NCBI GenBank assembly: GCA_900552795.1
Contig: USBB01000010.1
Location: 1-64,000 of the forward strand
Length of the DNA stretch: 64,000 nt
Direction: 5' to 3'
Source of the DNA: an uncultured Eubacterium sp.
Lineage (GTDB): Bacteria; Bacillota; Clostridia; Lachnospirales; Lachnospiraceae
In this document: one piece after another, positions 25,303 through 34,611 of the stretch
Layout of the letters: each line of letters opens with the position of its first letter
Position numbering within the stretch: the first letter of the stretch is position 1
Made by a program: the position numbers and the translations under genes
Notes under the pieces: generated by a model
The model's database searches: none
What the model saw: the letters and a program-made list of their open reading frames with translations, nothing else
Told to the model about the DNA's origin: nothing

Positions 25303-27682
25303 GACTGATAAGGATGAGGGTCTTACAGAAGAAGAGGTCGGAAAACGGACAAAAGAAGGACTTTATAATAAAGCAGTTGGTAATCAGTCAAAGACTGTAG
25401 GGCAAATCATTTACAGTAATGTATTTACTTATTTTAATTTAGTATTTGCAATTTTTGCAGGGCTTCTTATATTTGTAAGGTCATATATTAATATGACATT
25501 TTTACCAATTATACTCTGCAATACATTGATGGGGATAGTTCAGGAAATCAGGGCAAAAATTGTTCTTGACAGACTGACTGTACTTAATGCGCCCAAAACG
25601 AGAGTTATTCGAAGCGGACGTGAGAGAGAGGTGGATTCAGAAACTCTTGTTTTAGGTGATATATGTATATTTCAAGCCGGAAGCCAGATATGTGCTGATG
25701 CATGTGTTGTTGAGGGTGTTGTGAGGGTAAATGAGGCACTTGTTACTGGTGAGGCTGATGAGATTACAAAAATGCCGGGAGACAAGCTGCTGTCAGGCAG
25801 CTATGTGGTTTCGGGTCAGTGTAAGGCAGAGCTTGAGCATGTTGGTTATGATTCGTACGTTTCAAAATTGATGCTCGAGGCTAAGGCTTCAAGAAGCAAA
25901 ATAAAAACGGAGATGATGAGCTCGCTTGATAAGCTTGTCAAGATTATAGGTATTCTTATAATTCCGCTTGGAATTATTATGTTTTTGCAGGCGAAGTTTG
26001 TGCTTGGCAATACTGTGCAGCAAAGTGTAGTGTCGGTAGTGGCATCACTTGTTGGAATGATACCGGAGGGGCTTTATCTTTTGGCGAGTGTTGCGCTTGT
26101 TGTAAGTGTAATAAGACTTGGCAGGCAAAAGGTTCTTGTGCATGAAATGGCGTGTGTAGAGACGCTTGCGCGAGTTAATGTATTGTGTGTTGATAAGACA
26201 GGTACTATTACAGAGAACGAGATGGGGGTCAACGAGATTGTTCCTCTTGACGAAAGAGTGACAAATATTCATTCACTCATAGCTCATGTAATCAGAAGTT
26301 TTCATGAAGACAATATAACTATGAAAACATTAAAACAATATTTCGACGAAAAAGAAGATTTGTGTGATTTATCACAGGAAACCGGACAATTAAGCAGGGT
26401 ACATTCTTTTTCTTCCGAGACAAAATACAGTGCTGTTGTATATGAAAGCAAATCTTATATTATAGGCGCACCGGAGCAGGTGCTGCTAAATGATTACGAG
26501 CTGCATAAGGAAATGATAAATGAGTATGCTGAGTGCGGAAAGAGAGTATTAGTATTCGGTGAATATTCTAAGGATCCTGAGGGTAAGCCTTTAGACGAAC
26601 CTGTTAAGGCTCTTGCTCTCATAGTGCTTTCAAATCCGATAAGACCTCAGGCGAGGGAGACATTTGAGTATTTTGAAAAGCAGGGCGTGAGGATAAAAGT
26701 AATATCAGGCGATAATCCGGTTGCTGTGCGTGGAGTGGCAAAGGAAGCTGGTATTGAGGGCGCTGAAAAGTGCATTGATACGTCAAAGCTTAGTGATGAG
26801 GAATTAAAGGAAGCTGCATTAAACTGCAATATATTCGGAAGAGTCCAGCCAAAGCAGAAGAAGATTATTATTAAGGCTCTTCAGGAGGCAGGGAACGTGG
26901 TTGCCATGACAGGTGACGGTGTAAATGACGTGCTGGCTTTAAAGACTGCAGATTGCAGCGTGGCGATGGCTCAGGGAAGTGATGCGGCTGCAAATGCTTC
27001 GCAGATTGTTCTGCTTGAGTCGGATTTCTCAAAAATGCCGTCAGTTGTGCTTGAGGGAAGACGTGTTGTCAATAATATACAAAGGTCAGCGTCTTTGTTT
27101 CTTGTTAAAAATATATTTTCAATGCTGCTTACAATATTCGCGCTTATTTCTATAAACAGATATCCGCTGTATCCTACGCAGATATCACTTATGGGAGCTT
27201 TTACTATAGGAATTCCGGCATTTTTGCTTGCTATGCAGCCGAATAAGAGTATAATTAAAGGTCATTTTCTTACTAATGTTATCATAAAGGCACTGCCATC
27301 GGGACTTACAGATTTTCTTGTTGTAATGGCTGCGACAATTATAGGGGCAGTTATGGATATTCCGCATGAGCAGTTGTCTACGATGGTTACTTTTATAGTC
27401 ATAATGGTAGGAATACTTACTCTTATAAGAGTATGTAGGCCATTTGATGCGATAAGGATTGGAATCTGTATTTCTATGACAGTGGGAGTTATTGCGGCAG
27501 CAATGCTATTTAGTGAGCTGTTTGCGATAAGTGCGCTTCCTGTGCACCTGTGGATAATGGTGATTGTGTGCATGGCGGCAGCAGTTCCGGTGTTTATAGC
27601 AATGTGTCTGCTTGTAAATAAAGTAGTTAAGTTAATTGCTTTAAAAAATGAGGATTTCAGGAAAAAAATACATTTAGGTTAA
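25292..27682 (+). CDS. CtpE-like P-type cation ATPase
   Basis: 796 residues. The phosphorylated Asp lies in CVDKTGTITENE (about residue 298), the actuator loop is VTGEADE, and the hinge is TGDGVNDVLALKTADC. The membrane motif MIPEGLYLLASVALVVSV resembles CtpE of mycobacteria, reported as a calcium transporter, and lacks the CPC motif of heavy-metal pumps. It starts at GTG 25292 with AAGGAG ten bases upstream, inside the end of the YhfC-like gene. Calcium or another divalent cation is the likely substrate, by family only. Confidence 0.85.
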   Translation: MRTKTDKDEGLTEEEVGKRTKEGLYNKAVGNQSKTVGQIIYSNVFTYFNLVFAIFAGLLIFVRSYINMTFLPIILCNTLMGIVQEIRAKIVLDRLTVLNAPKTRVIRSGREREVDSETLVLGDICIFQAGSQICADACVVEGVVRVNEALVTGEADEITKMPGDKLLSGSYVVSGQCKAELEHVGYDSYVSKLMLEAKASRSKIKTEMMSSLDKLVKIIGILIIPLGIIMFLQAKFVLGNTVQQSVVSVVASLVGMIPEGLYLLASVALVVSVIRLGRQKVLVHEMACVETLARVNVLCVDKTGTITENEMGVNEIVPLDERVTNIHSLIAHVIRSFHEDNITMKTLKQYFDEKEDLCDLSQETGQLSRVHSFSSETKYSAVVYESKSYIIGAPEQVLLNDYELHKEMINEYAECGKRVLVFGEYSKDPEGKPLDEPVKALALIVLSNPIRPQARETFEYFEKQGVRIKVISGDNPVAVRGVAKEAGIEGAEKCIDTSKLSDEELKEAALNCNIFGRVQPKQKKIIIKALQEAGNVVAMTGDGVNDVLALKTADCSVAMAQGSDAAANASQIVLLESDFSKMPSVVLEGRRVVNNIQRSASLFLVKNIFSMLLTIFALISINRYPLYPTQISLMGAFTIGIPAFLLAMQPNKSIIKGHFLTNVIIKALPSGLTDFLVVMAATIIGAVMDIPHEQLSTMVTFIVIMVGILTLIRVCRPFDAIRIGICISMTVGVIAAAMLFSELFAISALPVHLWIMVIVCMAAAVPVFIAMCLLVNKVVKLIALKNEDFRKKIHLG

Positions 27683-27719
27683 AAATGAGTTATTACACTA
27701 AGGAGGTACAAGGGAAAAT

Positions 27720-29087
27720 ATGACAGAACAGGTAAATAAAAGTGATGTTAATGTTGAAAATAAAATGGGAACGATGCCTATACCAAAATTATTGTTTAAC
27801 ATGGCAATTCCAATGGTTGTTTCAATGCTTATACAGGCATTATACAATATAGTTGACAGTGCATTTGTGGGAAGATACAGTTCAGAAGCGCTTGAGGCAG
27901 TTTCAATCGCATTTCCTATACAAAATCTTATGATTGCAGTTTCAACAGGTACAGGCGTAGGTATAAATGCGCTTTTATCAAGGCATCTTGGTGAAAAAAA
28001 GTTTGATGAGGCAAATAAAACTGCGAATACAGGTATATTTCTTGCAATATGCAGTTATATTGCGTTTGCGGTTATAGGACTTACAGTTATGTATCCTTAC
28101 TACAGCATGCAGTCAGATATACATGAAGTTATAGTATATGGCGAAGAATATCTTTCAATAGTCACTGTGTGCGGTTTCGGTCTTTTTGGCGAGATTGTGG
28201 CGGAAAGACTTCTGCAGTCTACAGGGAAAACATTCTATTCAATGCTTACACAGGGAACAGGTGCAATTATAAATATTATACTTGACCCTATTTTGATATT
28301 CGGTATGTTCGGTTTACCTGAGATGGGTGTTGCCGGAGCTGCTATTGCGACTGTTATAGGTCAGTGTGTAGCTGCTGTGTTAGGTTTTATTCTTAATATC
28401 AAAGTAAATAAAGAGATAAAAATAGATATTAAATCAATATTTAAGCCTGAAAGAAAGGAAATCGGGAAAATATATGCTGTTGGTATACCATCTATACTTA
28501 TGGCCTCTATAACCTCTGTTCTTACAGTCGGAATGAACCTGATTCTTAAAAAGTTTTCAGAGGATGCAATTACGGTCTTTGGTATTTACTTTAAATTAAA
28601 CAGTTTTGTATTTATGCCTATTTTCGGTATGAATAATGGTTTGGTGCCTATATTATCGTATAATTACGGTGCCGTTAAATATGACAGAATAAAAAAGGCT
28701 GTAAAGCTGGCAATGGCATGTGCAATAGCATATATGATTGTAGGTCTTATTGTATTTCAGATCATGCCGGACAAGCTTCTTATGATATTCAGCGTTAACA
28801 GTTCTGTTATGAGTATTGGTGTTGCGGCATTGAAAATTATATCTTTGAGCTTCCTGTTTGCAGGTGTCGGAATAATAGGAAGTACAGTTTTTCAGGCTAT
28901 AGGAAATCCTGTACACAGTCTTATAATGTCTGTTTTAAGACAGCTTGTGATAATACTTCCGGCAGCATTTTTACTTTCATTTCTTGGGAATGTTGATTAT
29001 GTATGGTGGTCATATCCAATTGCCGAGGCAGTTTCATTTGTACTTTGTCTGATTCTTTTGGTAAAGACATTAAAGAAGATAGATTAA
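27720..29087 (+). CDS. MATE-family efflux transporter
   Basis: 455 residues with twelve hydrophobic helices in two related halves. The typical N-terminal block is MPIPKLLFNMAIPMVVSMLI followed by LYNIVDSAFVGRY. Members use a sodium or proton gradient to expel drugs or metabolites. Start follows AAGGAGGT. A strong terminator comes straight after, so it is a single gene or the last gene of the unit begun at 24481. Confidence 0.92.
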   Translation: MTEQVNKSDVNVENKMGTMPIPKLLFNMAIPMVVSMLIQALYNIVDSAFVGRYSSEALEAVSIAFPIQNLMIAVSTGTGVGINALLSRHLGEKKFDEANKTANTGIFLAICSYIAFAVIGLTVMYPYYSMQSDIHEVIVYGEEYLSIVTVCGFGLFGEIVAERLLQSTGKTFYSMLTQGTGAIINIILDPILIFGMFGLPEMGVAGAAIATVIGQCVAAVLGFILNIKVNKEIKIDIKSIFKPERKEIGKIYAVGIPSILMASITSVLTVGMNLILKKFSEDAITVFGIYFKLNSFVFMPIFGMNNGLVPILSYNYGAVKYDRIKKAVKLAMACAIAYMIVGLIVFQIMPDKLLMIFSVNSSVMSIGVAALKIISLSFLFAGVGIIGSTVFQAIGNPVHSLIMSVLRQLVIILPAAFLLSFLGNVDYVWWSYPIAEAVSFVLCLILLVKTLKKID

Positions 29088-29102
29088 GGTTGGGCGTGTC
29101 TT

Positions 29103-29154
29103 AAGGTCTTTATTTCACCGTTGTGTAAGCAAAGGCGGAATAAAGACCTTTTTT
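29103..29154 (+). terminator. Intrinsic terminator of the MATE gene
   Basis: AAGGTCTTTATT pairs with AATAAAGACCTT over a loop that can extend the stem with CCG/CGG; a TTTTTT run follows. A repeat element (29165-29355) is inserted just behind it. Confidence 0.9.
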
Positions 29155-29164
29155 ACATTATAGG

Positions 29165-29355
29165 ATTACAGTGTCAAAAGGTCTGAACCCACTTGTGCTT
29201 GCAGGGTAGTGGGGGAATGACCTTGGGACACGCCCCAAAATGAGCATAAAAGTGGAGCGTAAGCTTCACGATATGCGAATGTTGGATAGGATTGTGGGAG
29301 TGCGAAGCACGAAACAATCCGTGTAATCATAATTAGGGTGTCAAAACAACCTAAT
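29165..29355 (+). repeat. 191-bp dispersed element, copy A
   Basis: This copy begins ATTACAGTGTCAAAAGGTC and ends ACAACCTAAT. It carries the same hairpins as copies C and D: AAGGTC/GACCTT with an inner stem, GTGGAGC/GCTTCAC, and GGATTGT/ACAATCC with an inner GTGC-GAA-GCAC. The inner tip of the first hairpin has changed (GCAGGGTAGT instead of GCACAATAGT). It lies ten bases after the MATE terminator. The flanking 9-mers are CATTATAGG and CATATAAAG, not a clear duplication. Confidence 0.85.
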
Positions 29356-29407
29356 CATATAAAGTGAAACTATTTGTTCCTTTATATAGATTTAATAGGA
29401 TTATCCC

Positions 29408-29436
29408 TTGCAAGGCTGAGAATCTAATGCTATGAT
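29408..29436 (+). promoter_or_regulatory. Promoter of the DUF1846 gene
   Basis: TTGCAA (29408-29413), a 17-base spacer and TATGAT (29431-29436) with an extended TGC. The CTGAGA in the spacer is not part of a TPP riboswitch. Confidence 0.55.
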
Positions 29437-29494
29437 AATTAAATGTTATTGCAGGTGAGTAACGCTGAAAGTTGCTTAAGGAATGGAGATTGAT

Positions 29495-30967
29495 ATGAAA
29501 ATAGGATTTGATAACGAAAAATATTTAAAGATTCAGTCAGAATATATAAAAGAAAGAATAAGTAAGTTTGGCGATAAGCTTTACTTGGAATTTGGCGGCA
29601 AGCTTTTTGATGATTATCATGCGTCGAGAGTTCTTCCGGGTTTTGAACCTGACAGTAAGCTTAAAATGCTTATGCAGCTTTCAGATCATGCAGAGATAGT
29701 AATAGTTATAGGCGCAGATGCGATTGAGCGCAATAAGAAGAGAGAAGATTTAGGCATAACATATGATAAGGATGTGCTGAGGCTTATAGAAGAATATAGA
29801 AGCTGCGGATTGTATGTAGGAAGTGTTGTTGTTACCATGTTCTCAGGGCAGGCTTCGGCGGAGGCTTTTAAGGAGAAGCTTGAGAAAAAAGGAATAAAGG
29901 TTTACAGACATTATGCGATAGAGGGTTATCCTACAAATGTATCGCACATTGTAAGTGATGAAGGTTTCGGCAAAAATGATTATATAGAGACTACAAAACC
30001 GCTTGTGGTTGTTACTGCACCGGGTCCGGGAAGCGGAAAGATGGCAACATGCCTTTCACAGTTATATCATGAAAATAAACGTGGAATAAAAGCAGGATAT
30101 GCCAAATTTGAGACATTTCCTATATGGAACATACCTCTTAAGCATCCTGTAAATCTTGCTTATGAGGCAGCGACAGCGGATTTAAACGATGTAAATATGA
30201 TTGATCCGTTCCATCTTGAAGCTTATGGTGTCACAACTGTAAATTATAACAGGGATATCGAGATATTCCCTGTATTAAATGCTGTATTTGAAGAGATATA
30301 TGGCTATAATCCATATAAATCACCTACAGATATGGGAGTAAATATGGTAGGCAACTGTATTATAGATGATGAGGTTGTGTCAGAGGCTTCACTTATGGAG
30401 ATTATAAGAAGATATTATAAAGCTCTTGGAAAAATGGCATTAGGTGAAAATGTTGAAAATGAAGTATATAAGATAGAACTGCTTATGAAGCAGGCCAAAA
30501 TTACGACGGATGACCGAAAAGTTACTGTGGCTGCAAAGAAAAGAGCGGAAAGTCTCGGAGTGCCTACTGCTGCAATTGAGCTTGGTGACGGAACGATAAT
30601 TACTTCAAAGACGTCAGATTTGCTTGGAGCTTCGGCCGCGCTTCTTCTTAATGCGTTAAAGTATCTCGGCGGCATTGACGACGATAAACACCTGATAGCT
30701 CCGAGTGCATTTGAACCTATACAGGATTTAAAGACTGAATATCTCGGAAGCAGAAATCCAAGGCTTCACTCAGATGAGGTACTTATAGCTCTTGCTCTGT
30801 CAGCTCTTAATGATGACAATGCAAGGATTGCTATGGAACAGCTTCCTAAGCTGTCAGGTTGTCAGGTTCATACATCAGATATGTTGTCAGAAGTGGATAT
30901 AAAGACATTTAAAAAGCTTAATGTAGACCTTACAAGTGAGCCTGTATTTACGAATTATATGGCATAA
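29495..30967 (+). CDS. DUF1846 family protein
   Basis: 490 residues, full family length. It begins MKIGFDNEKYLKIQSEYIKE, and has VVVTAPGPGSGKMATCLSQL at about residue 170, which looks like a nucleotide-binding loop, and KFETFPIWNIPLKHPVN after it. The family is common in Firmicutes and has solved structures but no settled function known to me. The start at ATG 29495 is preferred over an in-frame ATG within the GGAATGGAG ribosome site. Confidence 0.85.
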   Translation: MKIGFDNEKYLKIQSEYIKERISKFGDKLYLEFGGKLFDDYHASRVLPGFEPDSKLKMLMQLSDHAEIVIVIGADAIERNKKREDLGITYDKDVLRLIEEYRSCGLYVGSVVVTMFSGQASAEAFKEKLEKKGIKVYRHYAIEGYPTNVSHIVSDEGFGKNDYIETTKPLVVVTAPGPGSGKMATCLSQLYHENKRGIKAGYAKFETFPIWNIPLKHPVNLAYEAATADLNDVNMIDPFHLEAYGVTTVNYNRDIEIFPVLNAVFEEIYGYNPYKSPTDMGVNMVGNCIIDDEVVSEASLMEIIRRYYKALGKMALGENVENEVYKIELLMKQAKITTDDRKVTVAAKKRAESLGVPTAAIELGDGTIITSKTSDLLGASAALLLNALKYLGGIDDDKHLIAPSAFEPIQDLKTEYLGSRNPRLHSDEVLIALALSALNDDNARIAMEQLPKLSGCQVHTSDMLSEVDIKTFKKLNVDLTSEPVFTNYMA

Positions 30968-31055
30968 ATGCAGAATAGAAATCGCCGGTGCGAAATTATC
31001 TTCGCATCTTCGCAACAAAGTTGCTCAGAAATAAAGAATAAAATAAAAATAAGTG

Positions 31056-31084
31056 TTGACAATTATAAATTCATATGATAATAT
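31056..31084 (+). promoter_or_regulatory. Promoter of tRNA-Gly
   Basis: TTGACA (31056-31061), a 17-base spacer and TAATAT (31079-31084), 41 bases before the tRNA. Between DUF1846 and this promoter only small dyads are seen (TGCGAA/TTCGCA and GCAAC/GTTGC). Confidence 0.75.
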
Positions 31085-31125
31085 ATCAACTGTTGGTGCG
31101 GTAAGTATTGACAGTTATATATTAT

Positions 31126-31197
<72 letters not shown>

Positions 31198-31223
31198 TTT
31201 TTTATTTTATAGGTTTATGAGAG

Positions 31224-31247
31224 ATTGCGCTTTGCGCAATTTTTTTA
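31224..31247 (+). terminator. Intrinsic terminator of tRNA-Gly
   Basis: ATTGCGC-TTT-GCGCAAT, a perfect 7-bp stem, followed by seven T. Confidence 0.9.
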
Positions 31248-31256
31248 CTTTATAGG

Positions 31257-31413
31257 ATTACAGTGTCAAAAGGTCTGAACCCACTTGTGCTTGCACAATA
31301 GTGGGGGGATGACCTTGGGACACGCCCCAAAATTGGAGCATAATGCGAATATTGGGGAGGGTTGTGGGAGTGCGAAGCACGAAACAATCCGTGTAATCAT
31401 AATTAGGGTGTTT
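31257..31413 (+). repeat. Dispersed element, copy B (3' end truncated)
   Basis: Starts ATTACAGTGTCAAAAGGTC ten bases after the tRNA-Gly terminator. The first hairpin is intact. The GTGGAGC/GCTTCAC hairpin is missing by a deletion. The third hairpin reads GGGTTGT/ACAATCC, keeping pairing by a G-T pair. The right end is lost after TTAGGGTGT, 18 bases before thiD, so the element forms most of the thiD leader. Confidence 0.85.
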
Positions 31414-31430
31414 AGAAATGGAGAATTAAC

Positions 31431-32216
31431 ATGAAAACAGTGCTTACAATAGCAGGTAGTGACTGCAGCGGCGGTGCAGGAATACAGGCAGATATAAAGA
31501 CAATGCTTGCAAATGGTGTTTATTCAATGAGTGCAATAACAGCACTTACTGCGCAGAATACTACAGGCGTTTATGATGTTATGGAAGTGACTCCTGAATT
31601 TCTTGAAAAACAGCTTGACTGCATCTTTACTGATATTTTTCCTGATGCGGTAAAAGTTGGTATGGTATCTTCAAGCGAGCTTATACGTGTGATTGCAGCT
31701 AAATTAAGACAGTACAACGCAAAAAATATAGTTGTGGACCCGGTTATGGTTTCAACAAGCGGTTCAAGGCTTATAAATAACGATGCAGTTGAAGTTTTAA
31801 AGAAAGAACTTTGCAGTATGGCGACAGTTATAACTCCGAATATTCCGGAAGCAGAAATATTATCGGGGGTTAAGATAAACAAAGGAGATGACTGTATAAC
31901 TGCAGCCCAAAAGCTTTCGCAGGAATTTAGGAGCGCAGTTTTGTGCAAAGGCGGACATAGTATTAACGATGCGAATGATTTACTTTATTATGATGGAAAT
32001 TACAGATGGTTTAACGGTGAGAGGATAGACAATCCAAATACACATGGGACGGGATGTACACTGTCGAGTGCGATAGCCTCACATCTTGCAAAGGGAGAAT
32101 GTATAGAGGATGCTGTATATAAATCAAAGAAGTATATATCGGGCGCACTTTCGGCCATGCTTGATTTAGGTAAAGGCAGCGGCCCTATGAACCACGGCTT
32201 TGCAATAAAAGATTAA
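31431..32216 (+). CDS. thiD: Hydroxymethylpyrimidine/phosphomethylpyrimidine kinase
   Basis: ThiD phosphorylates HMP and HMP-P for thiamine pyrophosphate synthesis. The ribokinase-fold motifs AGSDCSGGAGIQADIKTM (residues 7-24) and NTHGTGCTLSSAIASHL (about 204-220, anion hole and catalytic Asp region) are intact. Length is 261 residues. Start follows AATGGAGAA. thiC lies 14 kb away in this window; no other thiamine gene and no TPP riboswitch is next to thiD. The related pyridoxal kinases are less likely. Confidence 0.9.
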   Translation: MKTVLTIAGSDCSGGAGIQADIKTMLANGVYSMSAITALTAQNTTGVYDVMEVTPEFLEKQLDCIFTDIFPDAVKVGMVSSSELIRVIAAKLRQYNAKNIVVDPVMVSTSGSRLINNDAVEVLKKELCSMATVITPNIPEAEILSGVKINKGDDCITAAQKLSQEFRSAVLCKGGHSINDANDLLYYDGNYRWFNGERIDNPNTHGTGCTLSSAIASHLAKGECIEDAVYKSKKYISGALSAMLDLGKGSGPMNHGFAIKD

Positions 32217-32326
32217 ATTTAAAAATTTTTTCTTGCTATCATATTATAAGAAAGTTATAATAAAAAACGATTTATCAGATAATTAATCTGATAAAATTAT
32301 GATGATAATGAAGCAGGAGGAAAGAT

Positions 32327-33313
32327 ATGAGTATTAGAATTGGTATCATGGGTTATGGCAATCTCGGAAGAGGAATAGAATGTGCTGTAAAGCAAAATGA
32401 TGACATGGAGCTTGTGGCAGTATTTACACGAAGAAATCCTGACAGTGTAAAAATTCTTACAGAGGGCGCAAAGGTTTATTCAGTGGATGATGCGGTTAAG
32501 ATGAAAGATAAGATTGATGTTTTGATTCTTTGCGGCGGAAGTGCTACGGATCTTCCTGAACAGACACCTGAATATGCAAAGTATTTTAATGTAATAGACA
32601 GTTTTGATACGCATGCAAGGATTCCGGAGCATTTTGCAAATGTTGATGCGGCTGCGAAAGAAAATGGAAACATTGCTGTAATTTCAGCTGGTTGGGATCC
32701 AGGAATGTTTTCTTTAAACAGATTATATGCAAGTGCAGTTCTTCCTGATGGAAAAGACTATACATTCTGGGGCAGAGGCGTAAGCCAGGGGCATTCAGAT
32801 GCTATAAGAAGAGTTGAGGGAGTTGTTGATGGAAAGCAGTACACAGTTCCTGTTGAAAGTGCTCTTGAAGCTGTAAGAAACGGAGAATATCCTGATTTGA
32901 CTACAAGACAGAAGCACACAAGAGAGTGCTTTGTTGTGGCAGAAGAGGGAGCAGATCGCGAAAGAATTGAGCAGGAAATAAAAAATATGCCTAACTATTT
33001 TGCGGATTATGATACTACAGTTACATTTATTACAGAAGAGGAGCTTAAGAAGAACCATAATAAAATTCCTCATGGTGGATTTGTTATAAGATGCGGAAAG
33101 ACAGGCTGGAATCTTGAAAACAGTCATGTTATAGAGTACAGTTTAAAGCTTGATTCAAATCCTGAATTTACTTCTTCGGTTATTGCTGCATACGCAAGAG
33201 CTGCTTACAGAATGAGTAAAGAGGGAATGACGGGCTGTAAGACAGTCTTTGATATAGCGCCTGCATATCTTAGTCCGTTAAGCGGCGAACAGCTAAGAGA
33301 AAAAATGTTATAA
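32327..33313 (+). CDS. ddh: meso-Diaminopimelate D-dehydrogenase
   Basis: Ddh makes meso-diaminopimelate from tetrahydrodipicolinate, ammonia and NADPH in one step, a shortcut in lysine and peptidoglycan synthesis. The N-terminal Rossmann motif is IGIMGYGNLGRGIE, followed by VFTRRNP for NADPH. The substrate region ISAGWDPGMFSLNRLYA and WGRGVSQGHSDAIRRVEGV is highly characteristic. Length is 328 residues. The start follows an ideal AGGAGG. It is a single gene with its own terminator. Confidence 0.95.
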   Translation: MSIRIGIMGYGNLGRGIECAVKQNDDMELVAVFTRRNPDSVKILTEGAKVYSVDDAVKMKDKIDVLILCGGSATDLPEQTPEYAKYFNVIDSFDTHARIPEHFANVDAAAKENGNIAVISAGWDPGMFSLNRLYASAVLPDGKDYTFWGRGVSQGHSDAIRRVEGVVDGKQYTVPVESALEAVRNGEYPDLTTRQKHTRECFVVAEEGADRERIEQEIKNMPNYFADYDTTVTFITEEELKKNHNKIPHGGFVIRCGKTGWNLENSHVIEYSLKLDSNPEFTSSVIAAYARAAYRMSKEGMTGCKTVFDIAPAYLSPLSGEQLREKML

Positions 33314-33325
33314 AATTACAAAGGC

Positions 33326-33362
33326 AGAGACTGCAAGAGAGGGGTATTGCGGTCTCTTTTTA
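33326..33362 (+). terminator. Intrinsic terminator of ddh
   Basis: AGAGAC/GTCTCT with an inner GCAA/TTGC pair, followed by TTTTTAC. Confidence 0.8.
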
Positions 33363-33390
33363 CTTTATAAGAAACACGGTGGAGGTGTTT

Positions 33391-34494
33391 ATGGCAAATA
33401 TCAGCGACTATTTAAAATGGAGGGGTGATTTGACATTTAAGAAATCTCCCTTTAATTATGTTGACAATCTGCTTATTTCGCAGCTGGCATATGTTGATTT
33501 GGAAAATATTGTTCCGTCAGCGGTCAGCAGGGAAAAAATTTCGCTTTGTGATGCTTCAAAACGATTTTTTGATCTAAATGATGAAGAACAGTTAAAAAAG
33601 TCACGTTCGTTTATAAGAGAAACACCGTTTCTTATGAGACAGATGGCTGAAAGTGAGAGATTTAAAGATGTTGTTTTATGTAATTATGTTGCAAAGATTG
33701 ATGAGGAGCATCAGATGCAGTTTGCTGCTTTTCATGTAAGACTTCCTGATAATACGGTATATGTTGTGTTTAAGGGGACAGATGACAGTCTGGTAGGGTG
33801 GAAAGAGGACTTTAATATGAGTTTTATATCGCCGGTTCCATCGCAGTTTGCTGCTGTTGAATATGTAAATTATACAATACATACAGGTATTGGAAAAATA
33901 AGAATGGGCGGACATTCAAAGGGTGGAAATCTTGCTATATATGCAGCAGTAAATTGTGCATCAAGAGTTCAGAAAAGAATTATCGAGGTGTATAATAATG
34001 ACGGGCCGGGTTTTGATAAAAATATGGTCAGTTCTCCTCTTTACAGGCAGATGCTTCCGAAGATAAAAACAATTGTGCCGCATTTTTCTGTGGTTGGTAT
34101 GCTTTTGGAACATGAAGAGGATTATATGGTTGTAAAGAGTTCAAATTCAGGAATTATGCAGCATGATGCTATGTCGTGGCAGGTTATTGGAAGTGAATTT
34201 GAAACACTTCCTGAGGTCAGTACTCAAAGCAGAGTGTTTAATGGTGCTGTGAGCAATTGGATAGACAGTATGGAACCGGAAAAACGTGAAATGTTTGTAA
34301 ATACTCTTTTTGATATTATAACATCGAGCGGTGCAAAAAATTTGTCGGATATATATGATAAGCATTTTAATATGAAAGGCTCGTTATTAAAAAAATATGC
34401 TTCATTAGATAAACAAACTAAAAAAATGCTGTTTAGAATGCTGCAATCTCTTACGGGAGAATTTGATAAAGCTATAAAACAAGAAAAAGGCTAA
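33391..34494 (+). CDS. Mbeg1-like (DUF2974) alpha/beta hydrolase
   Basis: 367 residues. The start at ATG 33391 behind GGTGGAGG gives MANISDYLKWRGDLTF, typical of this family. The nucleophile elbow is GGHSKGGNLAIYAA with Ser at about residue 177; VVFKGTDDSLVGWKEDFNM holds the oxyanion-side segment. A late His occurs in MQHDAMSWQV. The family has a lipase-like fold, but its substrate is unknown. It has no signal peptide, so it acts in the cytoplasm. Confidence 0.85.
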   Translation: MANISDYLKWRGDLTFKKSPFNYVDNLLISQLAYVDLENIVPSAVSREKISLCDASKRFFDLNDEEQLKKSRSFIRETPFLMRQMAESERFKDVVLCNYVAKIDEEHQMQFAAFHVRLPDNTVYVVFKGTDDSLVGWKEDFNMSFISPVPSQFAAVEYVNYTIHTGIGKIRMGGHSKGGNLAIYAAVNCASRVQKRIIEVYNNDGPGFDKNMVSSPLYRQMLPKIKTIVPHFSVVGMLLEHEEDYMVVKSSNSGIMQHDAMSWQVIGSEFETLPEVSTQSRVFNGAVSNWIDSMEPEKREMFVNTLFDIITSSGAKNLSDIYDKHFNMKGSLLKKYASLDKQTKKMLFRMLQSLTGEFDKAIKQEKG

Positions 34495-34611
34495 ACAAAT
34501 TGTAATGTATGTGTTATAATCGCACATGGAAAAAGATATTAAAAAATTGATTGATAAGTGTAAATTTAAAAACTTAAATGTTTAATTAAATGACAGGAGG
34601 AGGCGAGGAAT

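Noticed and set aside
29395..29480. CTGAGA motif before the DUF1846 gene as a TPP riboswitch
   Set aside because: The other conserved parts of the TPP sensor are missing, and the motif lies in the spacer of a good promoter.
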